Part shown: positions 39,410-47,710 of the stretch, piece by piece | Layout: every line of letters starts with the position of its first letter | Position numbering within the stretch: the first letter of the stretch is position 1 | Origin: an uncultured Kushneria sp. | Lineage (GTDB): Bacteria; Pseudomonadota; Gammaproteobacteria; Pseudomonadales; Halomonadaceae | Length of the DNA stretch: 64,000 nucleotides | NCBI RefSeq assembly: GCF_947497025.1 | Contig: NZ_CANMFC010000002.1 | Coordinates: 248,001-312,000 of the forward strand | Direction: 5' to 3' | Position numbers and translations under genes: made by a program | The notes under the pieces: generated by a model | Databases searched by the model: none | What the model was told of the DNA's origin: nothing | The model's input: only the letters and a program-made list of their open reading frames with translations

Positions 39410-39781
39410 ATGAAAATTGGAGAACTGGCCAGACGTTCGGGGCGCTCGGCCCATACGCTGCGCTACTACGAGCGTATCGGACTGCTGCCGCCGCCCCGGC
39501 GCGATGGCTCGGGGCAGCGCGACTATGACGCCAGCGTGCTGGTATGGCTGGCCTTTCTGGAACGCCTGCGCGCCACCGGTATGCCGATTCGTGAAATGCT
39601 CGATTACGCCGCACTGCGCGCCCGCGGAGAAGACACCGCACTGGAACGCTGCGCGCTGCTCGAAGCCCATCGCGACCGGGTTCGGGCGCATGTACGTCTG
39701 CTTCAGGCATCGCTTGAGGTACTGGATACCAAGATCGAAGGCTATCACGCCGCCCATCATGAGAGGACACCTGGAACATGA
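39410..39781 (+). CDS. MerR-family transcriptional regulator
   Basis: A 123-residue regulator with the MerR winged helix at the N-terminus (MKIGELARRSGRSAHTLRYYERIGLLPPPRR), a dimerisation helix, and no cysteine pair like those of metal sensors. This fits the small-molecule/electrophile-sensing MerR group (AdhR/NmlR-like). ATG at 39410 follows GGAGGG. Its stop overlaps the next start (ATGA) and it sits behind the 19-bp-spacer promoter described separately. Confidence 0.9.
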   Translation: MKIGELARRSGRSAHTLRYYERIGLLPPPRRDGSGQRDYDASVLVWLAFLERLRATGMPIREMLDYAALRARGEDTALERCALLEAHRDRVRAHVRLLQASLEVLDTKIEGYHAAHHERTPGT

Positions 39782-40188
39782 ACCAACCCCGTGAAAGTGA
39801 TCGACTGATCCGCGGCCGTCAGGCCCTGGCGGCCATTGATGGTGACGCCGGCGAGAAGGTTATCAGCGCACTGGCTGACATCGCACCCGACTTTGCGACC
39901 TATCTGCTGGAGTTTCCCTTTGGCGATATCCATTCGCGCCCGGGGCTTGGCCTGCGCGAGCGTGAAATTGCCACCATCGCGGCGCTCACGGCGATGGGCA
40001 CGGCTGCCCCTCAGTTGAAGGTGCATATCGAGGCCGGGCTCAATGTTGGAGTGAGTCAGCAGGAGATTGTCGAAATTATCATGCAGATGGCGGTCTACGC
40101 CGGCTTCCCGGCCGCCCTGAACGGGCTTTTTATCGCAAAAGAGGTGTTTGCCGATCGCGCGACCCATGCCGAGCAGGAAAGCCTCTAG
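39778..40188 (+). CDS. Carboxymuconolactone decarboxylase-like (AhpD-superfamily) protein
   Basis: A 136-residue member of the CMD superfamily: LGLREREIATIAALTAMGTAAPQLKVHIEAGLNVGVSQQEIVEII is the family core. It has no C-x-x-C, so it is not a peroxidase like AhpD. It is translationally coupled to the MerR gene, which probably controls it in response to an electrophile or quinone-type signal. Its stop shares the sequence CTAG with the converging exonuclease stop. Confidence 0.9.
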   Translation: MNQPRESDRLIRGRQALAAIDGDAGEKVISALADIAPDFATYLLEFPFGDIHSRPGLGLREREIATIAALTAMGTAAPQLKVHIEAGLNVGVSQQEIVEIIMQMAVYAGFPAALNGLFIAKEVFADRATHAEQESL

Positions 40189-40940
40189 AAAAGTCGTCCC
40201 TGCTCGGGGCGTGCGGTCAGGCCACGCCTGGTATATTCAGCCTCGAGCGAGGCCAGCACATCGATGCTGCCACCGCGCCAGCCGGTCAGCGCCTGGGTCA
40301 GAGCGTCATCATCGAGTGATTCGATGGTGTGTCCGCGGGCCGGACCATAGCGTAGGCGCATGCCGGGCACGGGCTGTCCGGTGGTAGCCCAGTCGAGAAA
40401 GGTGGCAAATCCGGTGAAGCCAAAGCGCGCCATCAGCGGCGTGATCAGCGCTGCGGTCATGGTCACATCAAAGAGCGCATCGTGGGCGTGGGTCGGCTCG
40501 TCACCGGTCAGTTCGCGATACATGTTGCCCAGTGACGCGCTTGCCAGACCGTCGCGCTTTTTGAGCCGATAGGCAGGAATGAACAGGTCCAGACTGCGCC
40601 TTGGACGGCAGCCCAGCCGGCGCGCGATCACGTTGTCGAAACTGGTATTGCTGTAGCCGATCACCAGCGCATCAAACCCCTGGCGAGCGGCCTTGCGGTA
40701 GACCGCGGGGATGGCGCGACGATAGTCACGACAGTGGGCGACGTCCTCGTCACTCAGGCCGTGCACCCGGGTGGTGGCCGGGTCGATCGATCCGCCCGGC
40801 TGATAGTGATCGCAGGCCTGCCACTGTAGATCGAAGGCGCCACCCTCTCCCAGTGACCCGCCCAGCACGGCCAGCTGGACCACGCCACAGTGACGTGCAC
40901 TGCCGCCGGCGGTTTCGAAGTCATGAATCAGGGCGCGCAT
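40185..40940 (-). CDS. DnaQ-superfamily 3'-5' exonuclease-like protein
   Basis: A 251-residue protein with the DEDDh exonuclease pattern: D7 and E9 in HDFET, an aspartate in YSNTSFDN, and histidine plus aspartate in HAHDALFDV. The region resembles the exonuclease I (SbcB)/ExoX group, but it lacks the C-terminal domains of SbcB. Substrate (DNA or RNA) is not predictable. The stop codon shares four bases (CTAG) with the converging CMD gene, and its start overlaps the arginase-like gene by 13 bp. Confidence 0.82.
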   Translation of the reverse strand: MRALIHDFETAGGSARHCGVVQLAVLGGSLGEGGAFDLQWQACDHYQPGGSIDPATTRVHGLSDEDVAHCRDYRRAIPAVYRKAARQGFDALVIGYSNTSFDNVIARRLGCRPRRSLDLFIPAYRLKKRDGLASASLGNMYRELTGDEPTHAHDALFDVTMTAALITPLMARFGFTGFATFLDWATTGQPVPGMRLRYGPARGHTIESLDDDALTQALTGWRGGSIDVLASLEAEYTRRGLTARPEQGRLF

Positions 40941-41791
40941 GTCACCTCATCAGACAAAAGCTTTCTGGCCAGCGGCGCCAGTATTTCCACCAGTACCGTC
41001 AAGTCTGCCGGTTCCGACTGCCCGGGCCAGTGGGATTCCAGTTCGGCAATCTCCATACCGATGACATTTTCCTCGATCAGGACGGTCATCAATGCGGCCA
41101 GCGCTTCGGGCGCAAGGCCGCCGTCAACCTGATAGTCGCTGGGCACCACGCCGGCATTGAGCACGTCGCAGTCCAAGTGAACATAGACCGGGCGGCCGTT
41201 GATGGCGTGCCGCAGCGTCTCGGCATTCAACCCGGAGGGAGGCAGATGACACACTAGTCCGTCATCGATCAGCCGTTGCTCGGTGGGGTCGAGTTGATGG
41301 GCGCCGGCCAGAATGACCTGATCCAGTGCCAGACCGCTGCCCAGGCCGCTGTCCCAGAGTCCGGCGGCCCCGGCAATCACCATGCCACCGAGATAGCCTG
41401 ACCCGGAGGTCTTTGGCGTATTGAGATCACCGTGAGCGTCAAACCAGACGATGCAGGCCTGCGGGTGGTATCGGGCGACCACCGGCAGGGTGGCCAGCCC
41501 CCCGGCACAGCGACTCATGGTCAGCACCGGACGCTTGCCCGCGCTCATGATCTTTTCCAGATAGCGACCCATTGACACAAAATCGGGCGTGATGGCTTCC
41601 AGCACCTGTTGCCAGCCTCCCGGCAGTGCCTGACCCGGCGCTCCCAGGGTCTGAAGAGGAATGTCCAGATGTCGGGCAAGATGCCGGGCGAGTGCGAGCG
41701 CGCCGGTCATGCCCAGCGCATTGCGCCCGGCGCAGTTGCCCTGAAAGCAGATCAGGGGTGCCTGCGCATGAATAGGGGGCTGCTGCACCAT
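40928..41791 (-). CDS. Arginase/agmatinase-fold protein with substituted metal ligands
   Basis: The 287-residue sequence has the ureohydrolase fold: WFDAHGDLN (D118, H120, D122) and VHLDCDVLN (D207, D209) match the second and third metal-binding motifs. The first, normally GGDHS with a metal-binding histidine, reads SRCAGG at 93-98, and the last aspartate of DxDxxD is N212. One manganese site is therefore likely altered, so simple arginase activity is doubtful. ATG at 41791 follows GGAGA. It is in an operon with the exonuclease gene by overlap. Confidence 0.75.
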   Translation of the reverse strand: MVQQPPIHAQAPLICFQGNCAGRNALGMTGALALARHLARHLDIPLQTLGAPGQALPGGWQQVLEAITPDFVSMGRYLEKIMSAGKRPVLTMSRCAGGLATLPVVARYHPQACIVWFDAHGDLNTPKTSGSGYLGGMVIAGAAGLWDSGLGSGLALDQVILAGAHQLDPTEQRLIDDGLVCHLPPSGLNAETLRHAINGRPVYVHLDCDVLNAGVVPSDYQVDGGLAPEALAALMTVLIEENVIGMEIAELESHWPGQSEPADLTVLVEILAPLARKLLSDEVTCAP

Positions 41792-41958
41792 GATGTCTCC
41801 AGGTCAGAGGAAATGGTTTGATCATGCCACGGTGTCCATGTGATCACATCCGCGCACGGCCACAAAGGCGCGAATGATCTGTCAGCGTTGTCGCGGGCAG
41901 GGCTGTTCAGGCATCCGACCCCGCAGCAGGCGCCTCGCGCCCTGCGTCGATGGTTGTA

Positions 41959-41986
41959 TTGTGACCTGCTAATGCCTGGGTAATAG
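41959..41986 (+). promoter_or_regulatory. Candidate promoter of the sugar ABC-transporter operon
   Basis: TTGTGA (41959-41964) and TAATAG (41981-41986) are separated by 16 bp, about 90 bp before the substrate-binding-protein gene. A GTGGG-T-CCCAC palindrome lies downstream at 42015-42025. Assignment rests on consensus match only. Confidence 0.4.
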
Positions 41987-42077
41987 TTTGTGACAGCCCA
42001 CGTCAGCGGCGGTCATCGTGGGTCCCACAAAACAACGATATCGACTCGCCTCAATAACAGAACAAGGGACGCACGCC

Positions 42078-43358
42078 ATGACAACAACATTCAACAAGTG
42101 CCTGATGGCCGGTGCCATACCGCTGGCCATCCTGCTGTCGTCGTCGGCTTTCGCTCAGGAAGGCACCAGCAAGGGTGAGGTCGAAGTCCTCAACTGGTGG
42201 ACCTCCGGCGGTGAGGCGAAGGCCCTTGGTGCGCTCAAGGACAAGCTGGCAGACGACGGTATCGGCTGGCAGAACATGCCGGTGGCCGGCGGTGCCGGCA
42301 CCAATGCGATGGCCGTGCTGCGCTCGCGCATCACGTCAAACAATCCGCCGACGGCGGCGCAGGTGCTGGGCTATGACGCTCAGGACTGGGCCGACCGCGA
42401 TGCGCTGAGCCCGCTGGATGATGTGGCAAAAGCCGGCAACTGGGACGAAGTCTTCCCGCAGCCGATCCAGCGCTTCGCCAAAAGCGACGGCCACTGGATC
42501 GCCGCGCCGTTCGAGATTCACTCCACCAACTGGGTATGGGCCAACAAATCGATGATGGACGAACTCGGCATCGAGCAGCCCGACACCTGGGAAGCCTTCA
42601 TTGCCTCGATGAAGAAGGCGCAGGAGGCCGGCCACACCGGTCTGGCCTATGGCGGACAGCCCTGGCAGGACGCGACCGTGTTCGAAAACGTGGTGCTGGC
42701 CACCGGTGGCGCCGACTTCTATCGCCAGGCCATGATCGACCTTGATCCAAAGGCGCTCGATTCCGACACCATGGTCAGGTCGTTTGATCGCTTCCGCGAG
42801 CTTTTGCAGTACAAGGATGACAACTCCCCCGGACGTGACTGGAACCTCGCTACGGCCATGGTCATCAACGGCGACGCGCTCTATCAGATCATGGGCGACT
42901 GGGCCAAGGGCGAGTTCCTCAATGCCGGGCTCAAGCCGGAGCAGGACTTCATGTGCTTTAGAACGCCCGGCACGCAGGACGCGGTGACCTTCAACAGCGA
43001 CCTGATGATCATGTTCAAAAACGACGACGAGCAGCAGCAGTCGATGCAGAACACCATGGCCGGGATCATCGGTTCGCCGGAATTCCAGGTGACCTTCAGC
43101 CAGCTCAAGGGCTCGGTGCCGGCCCGTACCGACCTGTCGTCCGACGGGCTCGACGCCTGTGCGCAGCGCGGCTACGAGCAGGCAAAGGCGGCCGCCGAGA
43201 GCGATACGCTGATGGGCAGCATGGCGCACGGCTACGCCGCGCCGGCCGGCGTGAAAAACGCGGTTTTCGATATTGTCTCCTCGTTCGTCAACGGCAACAT
43301 GCCCAGTGACGTCGCCGCCGAGCAGCTGGCGATGGCGGTGCAGGGCGCGCGCTCCTGA
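42078..43358 (+). CDS. gtsA: Glucose/mannose-type ABC transporter substrate-binding protein
   Basis: A 426-residue periplasmic protein with a signal peptide cut after SAFA at about residue 26. The mature N-terminus GEVEVLNWWTSGGEAKAL is characteristic of Pseudomonas GtsA and relatives, and PFEIHSTNWVWANKSMMDELG agrees with the sugar-binding family. ATG at 42078 follows AAGGGA; the frame from 42018 adds an unlikely leader. It heads a four-gene importer operon. Glucose is the likeliest substrate by family resemblance; mannose or disaccharides are alternatives. Confidence 0.85.
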   Translation: MTTTFNKCLMAGAIPLAILLSSSAFAQEGTSKGEVEVLNWWTSGGEAKALGALKDKLADDGIGWQNMPVAGGAGTNAMAVLRSRITSNNPPTAAQVLGYDAQDWADRDALSPLDDVAKAGNWDEVFPQPIQRFAKSDGHWIAAPFEIHSTNWVWANKSMMDELGIEQPDTWEAFIASMKKAQEAGHTGLAYGGQPWQDATVFENVVLATGGADFYRQAMIDLDPKALDSDTMVRSFDRFRELLQYKDDNSPGRDWNLATAMVINGDALYQIMGDWAKGEFLNAGLKPEQDFMCFRTPGTQDAVTFNSDLMIMFKNDDEQQQSMQNTMAGIIGSPEFQVTFSQLKGSVPARTDLSSDGLDACAQRGYEQAKAAAESDTLMGSMAHGYAAPAGVKNAVFDIVSSFVNGNMPSDVAAEQLAMAVQGARS

Positions 43359-43395
43359 TCGAGTCGTTCTGATCAAGCAGTGATGTGACGCATCC

Positions 43396-43419
43396 GGCCC
43401 CGCCACCCCTGGCGGGGCC
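43396..43419 (+). terminator. GC-rich intercistronic hairpin between gtsA and gtsB
   Basis: A perfect 10-bp stem GGCCCCGCCA / TGGCGGGGCC with a CCCC loop and no T run. At this position, between a binding protein and its permease, such hairpins often slow 3' decay or partially terminate, raising the amount of binding protein over the membrane subunits. Confidence 0.6.
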
Positions 43420-43442
43420 ATGGTCCTGACCCGAGGTTCTCG

Positions 43443-44342
43443 ATGTCGACACCACCCTCTTCGCGGGGCATTGGCGAGCGCCTGCAGCACTGGCTGCCCA
43501 GGCTCGTCCTCTCGCCCTCGTTCGTGCTGGTACTCTTTTTTGTTTACGGCTTCATCCTCTGGAGCACCTGGATCTCCTTTAGCAATTCGGGGATGCTGCC
43601 GGACTATACCTGGGCGGGCACCCGGCAGTGGTCGCGGCTGTGGTCTTCCTGGACCTGGGGGATCGCGCTGCACAACATCTGGGTGTTCGGGCTGCTCTAT
43701 ATCGTCAGCTGCACGGTGCTCGGCCTTTTGCTGGCGATCCTGCTGGACCAGCGCATCCGCGCCGAGGGCACGCTTCGAACCATCTACCTCTACCCGATGG
43801 CGCTGTCGTTTATCGTCACCGGCACGGCGTGGCAGTGGTTTCTCAATCCCGGGCTGGGGCTTGAGCGCACCATGCACTCGCTCGGCTGGGAGAGTTTCAG
43901 TTTCAACTGGCTGATCGACGCCAACATGGCGATCTACACCGTGGTGATCGCGGCCGTCTGGCAGGCGACCGGCTTCATCATGGCGATGTTTCTGGCCGGC
44001 CTGCGCGGCATCGATGGCGAGATGATCAAGGCTGCCCAGATCGATGGCGCGCCGACCTGGAAGATCTATGGCCGCATTATCATTCCCCAGCTGCGCCCGG
44101 TCTTTTTAAGCGCGATCGTGGTGCTGGCGCATCTGGCCATCAAGAGCTTCGATCTGATCGTCGCCATGACCGGCGGCGGGCCGGGCAATGCCACCGCGGT
44201 GCCGGCCACCTTCATGTACTCCTACGCCTTCTCGCGCAACGAGATGGGCATTGCCTCGGCCAGCGCCGTGTTCATGCTGGCGGTGATTGCCGCGCTGATC
44301 ATTCCCTATCTTTACTCTGAACTGCGGGAGCCCCGCTCATGA
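43443..44342 (+). CDS. gtsB: Sugar ABC transporter permease, MalF-type
   Basis: A 299-residue permease with six membrane helices and the cytoplasmic EAA loop (GEMIKAAQIDGAPTWKIYGRIIIPQLRP) that contacts the ATPase. ATG at 43443 follows GAGG. Its stop overlaps the next permease start (ATGA). It is the first permease of the importer. Confidence 0.92.
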   Translation: MSTPPSSRGIGERLQHWLPRLVLSPSFVLVLFFVYGFILWSTWISFSNSGMLPDYTWAGTRQWSRLWSSWTWGIALHNIWVFGLLYIVSCTVLGLLLAILLDQRIRAEGTLRTIYLYPMALSFIVTGTAWQWFLNPGLGLERTMHSLGWESFSFNWLIDANMAIYTVVIAAVWQATGFIMAMFLAGLRGIDGEMIKAAQIDGAPTWKIYGRIIIPQLRPVFLSAIVVLAHLAIKSFDLIVAMTGGGPGNATAVPATFMYSYAFSRNEMGIASASAVFMLAVIAALIIPYLYSELREPRS

Positions 44343-45214
44343 GTGCCGGATCCATCGTTGCGCGCCGCAATACGCTTGCCCGAGCGCTGCTTTACGCCGT
44401 GCTCGCGGTATTTGCGATCCTCTATCTGATGCCGCTTTACGTCATGCTGGTAACCTCGTTCAAGCCGCTCGAGGAGATTCATCAGGGCAACATGCTGGCG
44501 CTGCCTGAGGAGTGGACCTTCGCACCTTGGCGCGAGGCGTGGGGGAGTGCGTGCATCGGGCTCGAATGCAGCGGCGTGCACGGCTACTTCTTCAACAGCA
44601 TCAGGATCGTGGTGCCGGCGGTATTGATCTCGGGGCTGCTGGGCGCGTTCAACGGCTACGTGCTGACCAAGTGGCGCTTTCGCGGCCACAAGGTCGTCTT
44701 CGGGCTGATCCTGTTCAGCTGCTTCATTCCGTTTCAGATCGTTTTGCTGCCGATGGCGCGGGTGCTCGGCATTCTGCATATCGCCAACAGCACCACGGGG
44801 CTGGTGCTGGTGCACATTGTCTACGGTATCGGCTTTACGACGCTGTTTTTCCGCAACTTCTATGAGAGCTTCCCGGACGAGCTGGTGCGGGCGGCCAAGC
44901 TCGACGGCGCCGGCTTTTTCACGATCTTCTTTCGCATTCTGCTGCCGGCCTCGATCCCGATCATCGTGGTGACAATCATCTGGCAGTTCACCAACGTCTG
45001 GAACGACTTTCTGTTCGGGGTCTCCTTCACCTCCGGCGACAGTGCGCCGATCACGGTGGCACTCAATAACCTGGTCAACAGCTCCACGGGGGTGAAGGCG
45101 TACAACGTCAACATGGCGGCGGCGATGGTGGCGGCCGTCCCGACGCTGATCGTCTATATCCTGGCGGGCAAATACTTTCTGCGCGGTCTGATGTCGGGAT
45201 CGGTCAAGGGTTGA
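44339..45214 (+). CDS. gtsC: Sugar ABC transporter permease, MalG-type
   Basis: A 291-residue permease with six membrane helices and the EAA loop DELVRAAKLDGAGFFTIFFRILLPASIP. It starts within the end of the preceding permease gene. The next gene, the ATPase, begins 7 bp after its stop, so all four transporter genes form one operon. Confidence 0.92.
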   Translation: MSAGSIVARRNTLARALLYAVLAVFAILYLMPLYVMLVTSFKPLEEIHQGNMLALPEEWTFAPWREAWGSACIGLECSGVHGYFFNSIRIVVPAVLISGLLGAFNGYVLTKWRFRGHKVVFGLILFSCFIPFQIVLLPMARVLGILHIANSTTGLVLVHIVYGIGFTTLFFRNFYESFPDELVRAAKLDGAGFFTIFFRILLPASIPIIVVTIIWQFTNVWNDFLFGVSFTSGDSAPITVALNNLVNSSTGVKAYNVNMAAAMVAAVPTLIVYILAGKYFLRGLMSGSVKG

Positions 45215-45221
45215 GGCATTC

Positions 45222-46394
45222 ATGAGCTTTTTACATATTCACAACGTCCACAAGCGCTTCGGCGAGACCCACGTGCTCAAGGGCATCGACATCGCCATTG
45301 AAAAGGGCGACTTTCTGGTGCTGGTCGGGCCGTCCGGCTGTGGCAAGTCGACCCTGTTGAACATGATCGCGGGGCTTGATGCCATCAGCGAAGGGGAGCT
45401 TCTGCTCAACGGCGAGCGGATCAATGACCTGCACCCGTCGCGTCGCGACATCGCCATGGTATTTCAGTCCTACGCGCTTTACCCGAGCATGACGGTGGCC
45501 GGTAACATCGGCTTCGGGCTCGAGATGCGCAAGGTGCCAAAGGCCAAACGACGGGAGGCGATACAGCGCGCCGCCGAGCTGTTGCAGATCGAAAACCTGC
45601 TCAACCGAAAGCCGGCCCAGCTCTCCGGCGGGCAGCGCCAGCGGGTGGCGATGGGGCGCGCACTGGTGCGCGAGCCGCAGCTCTTTTTGTTCGATGAGCC
45701 ACTGTCGAATCTGGATGCCAAGCTGCGTGTCGACATGCGTACCGAGATCAAGCAGCTCCATCAGCGCCTGGGTACCACCATCGTTTACGTCACCCACGAT
45801 CAGATCGAGGCGATGACGCTGGCCACCCGCATCGCCGTGATGCGCGGCGGCGAGCTTCAGCAGCTGGGGACGCCGCAGGCGGTCTACGATGATCCCAACA
45901 ACCTCTTCGTGGCGGGCTTCATGGGCTCGCCATCAATGAATCTGATCACTGCTCGCATCGAGCGGCACGACGATGCGCTGGTGGCGCGCATTGAATCCCC
46001 CGCGGGCGATGTGACGCTGCCGATCGTGCGTGATCGCGCCGCGCTCGAGACATGGTGTGACCGGGACGTGATCCTCGGGCTGCGTCCGGAGGCGATCACC
46101 GACCCGGCCAGTGCCAATCGCCAGGACGGCGAGATCTTTGAGGCGACGCTCGAGGTGGCACTCGTCGAGCCCACCGGTGCCGATCTCTACGTGGTCACCC
46201 GGCTTGGTGGACGCAATATCAATGCGCGCATGCGTCCTGGCGCGTCGCTGAGCCCTGGGCAGTCGACCCGCTTTGCCTTTGACGTCTCGCGCATGGTGGG
46301 GTTTGATCCCGAGAGTGAGGCACGCATCCGTGATGATGCAGCAGCAGCGATGGGGACGGCGGCTCAAACGGAGACGCTCGGTCAGAACGCATAG
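45222..46394 (+). CDS. gtsD: Sugar ABC transporter ATP-binding protein (MalK/UgpC-type)
   Basis: A 390-residue ATPase with Walker A GPSGCGKST, signature LSGGQRQRVAMGRAL, Walker B LFLFDEPLSNLDA and the H-loop YVTHDQ. The C-terminal ~150 residues form the OB-fold regulatory domain of carbohydrate importers. It energises the preceding two permeases. The family name (gtsD) is by analogy with Pseudomonas. Confidence 0.92.
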   Translation: MSFLHIHNVHKRFGETHVLKGIDIAIEKGDFLVLVGPSGCGKSTLLNMIAGLDAISEGELLLNGERINDLHPSRRDIAMVFQSYALYPSMTVAGNIGFGLEMRKVPKAKRREAIQRAAELLQIENLLNRKPAQLSGGQRQRVAMGRALVREPQLFLFDEPLSNLDAKLRVDMRTEIKQLHQRLGTTIVYVTHDQIEAMTLATRIAVMRGGELQQLGTPQAVYDDPNNLFVAGFMGSPSMNLITARIERHDDALVARIESPAGDVTLPIVRDRAALETWCDRDVILGLRPEAITDPASANRQDGEIFEATLEVALVEPTGADLYVVTRLGGRNINARMRPGASLSPGQSTRFAFDVSRMVGFDPESEARIRDDAAAAMGTAAQTETLGQNA

Positions 46395-46444
46395 CAACGG
46401 CCTGCCCCGCCATTCGATAGGCGGCGGTTTTGGGCTCGGGCGTC

Positions 46445-46478
46445 AAACGGCCCGCCTTGTAAGAGGCGGGCCGTTTTT
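46445..46478 (+). terminator. Rho-independent terminator after the sugar importer operon
   Basis: AAACGGCCCGCCT / AGGCGGGCCGTTT, a 13-bp stem with a short loop (TGTAAG), followed by TTTTT. It is 51 bp beyond the ATPase stop codon. The stem can also act on the opposite strand for the converging reductase gene. Confidence 0.9.
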
Positions 46479-46534
46479 ATGCGGACAACGGTGTGACCGG
46501 TCAGCGCAGAAAGGCAGTCAGGGCAGAAAGGCAG

Positions 46535-47575
46535 TCAGGGCAGGATTTTGCTGGCTTTCAGCGCATCAAGGGCCTTGAAGAGTGAGGCCCGCGTGTCCAT
46601 GCGCGGCGTGAAGCCATAGCGATAGATCTTGTTCACGTCCGAGATGACATCGGTTTCGGTATTGAAAATGAAGTCGGCAAAACCCCACTGCACGACGCGG
46701 TCCAGCTGCTGTTCCTGCAGGCCCTCACGCTCGGCGATGCGCTCCCAGACCGCCTGTTTGTCTGCCATATGGCGGGTCAGGGTGAGCGGTACAGGGCTGG
46801 CCATGGGCAGCTCGAAGTAGTCGGCAATCTCCTGCCACAGGCGCTCCCAGCGAAAGACGTCGCCGTTAGTGACATTGAATGCCTCACCGCTGACACCCTC
46901 GGCGTTGGCGGCCCAGACGCTGGCCTCGCCAAGCAGGTCGGCATCGGTGCCCTGCATCAACACACGATAGGCGGCTTCGCTGCCGGGAAAGCGCAGTGGG
47001 ACGCCGAGCTCACGCGAGAGGGTCGCGAACGCACCGATCGCTGCGGCAATGTTCATCGGATTGCCGTGGATGCGACCGTTGATGATGACGTCCGGACGCA
47101 GGGCGACATAGTCCCAGCTGGCGGTTTTGGCGCGTTTGGCGAGCATCGCCTCCTGAGACTGATAGAGATTGGGCGGCATGTGGACCGGATCGCTCTCGCG
47201 CGCCGGCGTCGGCACCTTCGCGCCCAGATGGATGCCGTAGATCTTGAAACCCTGATAGATCACCACGCGCTCAAGCGGCGCCTTCGCCTGCTCGAGCGCG
47301 TCAAGCAGGTTGTCCAGCATTCGGCCGTTGCGCTCGGCCTCGATCGCGAGATCATCATCGGGGGCCAGTGCCGCGTAGAAAAGATGGGTCGTCTCGGCGG
47401 CGCCGTCGCGAATGGCCTTCCGGGTCGATTCAGGATCCGTCAGATCGACCGTGACCGTCTCCATGCCTTCGATGGCATGGCGTCCGAGCCCCTTGACGCT
47501 GGCGCCATGCGCTTCGAGGGCGCGGTGGACGCCTTCACCGATGATGCCGCCGGCGCCTGCTATCAATGCCTTCAT
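46535..47575 (-). CDS. NAD(P)-dependent SDR-family reductase, PRISE (progesterone 5beta-reductase)-like
   Basis: A 346-residue extended short-chain dehydrogenase with GAGGIIGEGV at the N-terminus. The segment FKIYGIHLGAKVPTPARESDP, then PPNLYQSQEAML (with Y in place of the usual YxxxK catalytic lysine arrangement), and WDYVALRPDVIING are features of the PRISE group that reduces activated C=C double bonds. It is not in an operon; the nearest upstream gene is the GabR-like regulator. I chose ATG at 47575 after AGGGA. Natural substrate unknown. Confidence 0.78.
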   Translation of the reverse strand: MKALIAGAGGIIGEGVHRALEAHGASVKGLGRHAIEGMETVTVDLTDPESTRKAIRDGAAETTHLFYAALAPDDDLAIEAERNGRMLDNLLDALEQAKAPLERVVIYQGFKIYGIHLGAKVPTPARESDPVHMPPNLYQSQEAMLAKRAKTASWDYVALRPDVIINGRIHGNPMNIAAAIGAFATLSRELGVPLRFPGSEAAYRVLMQGTDADLLGEASVWAANAEGVSGEAFNVTNGDVFRWERLWQEIADYFELPMASPVPLTLTRHMADKQAVWERIAEREGLQEQQLDRVVQWGFADFIFNTETDVISDVNKIYRYGFTPRMDTRASLFKALDALKASKILP

Positions 47576-47710
47576 GATCACTTTTCCCTGTGTGGTTCGT
47601 GGAACATCCCGTGTTTGACAGGCGGAATGGATAGGCCCTTGCTGGCAAAGTTCGACTGCTGGATAACTCTAGTGAAAGGGACAGCAGTTTTCGAGGATTT
47701 CGAACGGACA

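Noticed and set aside
42336-43877. 513-codon minus-strand frame across gtsA and gtsB
   Set aside because: Crosses the intercistronic hairpin and two clear transporter genes; antisense artefact.
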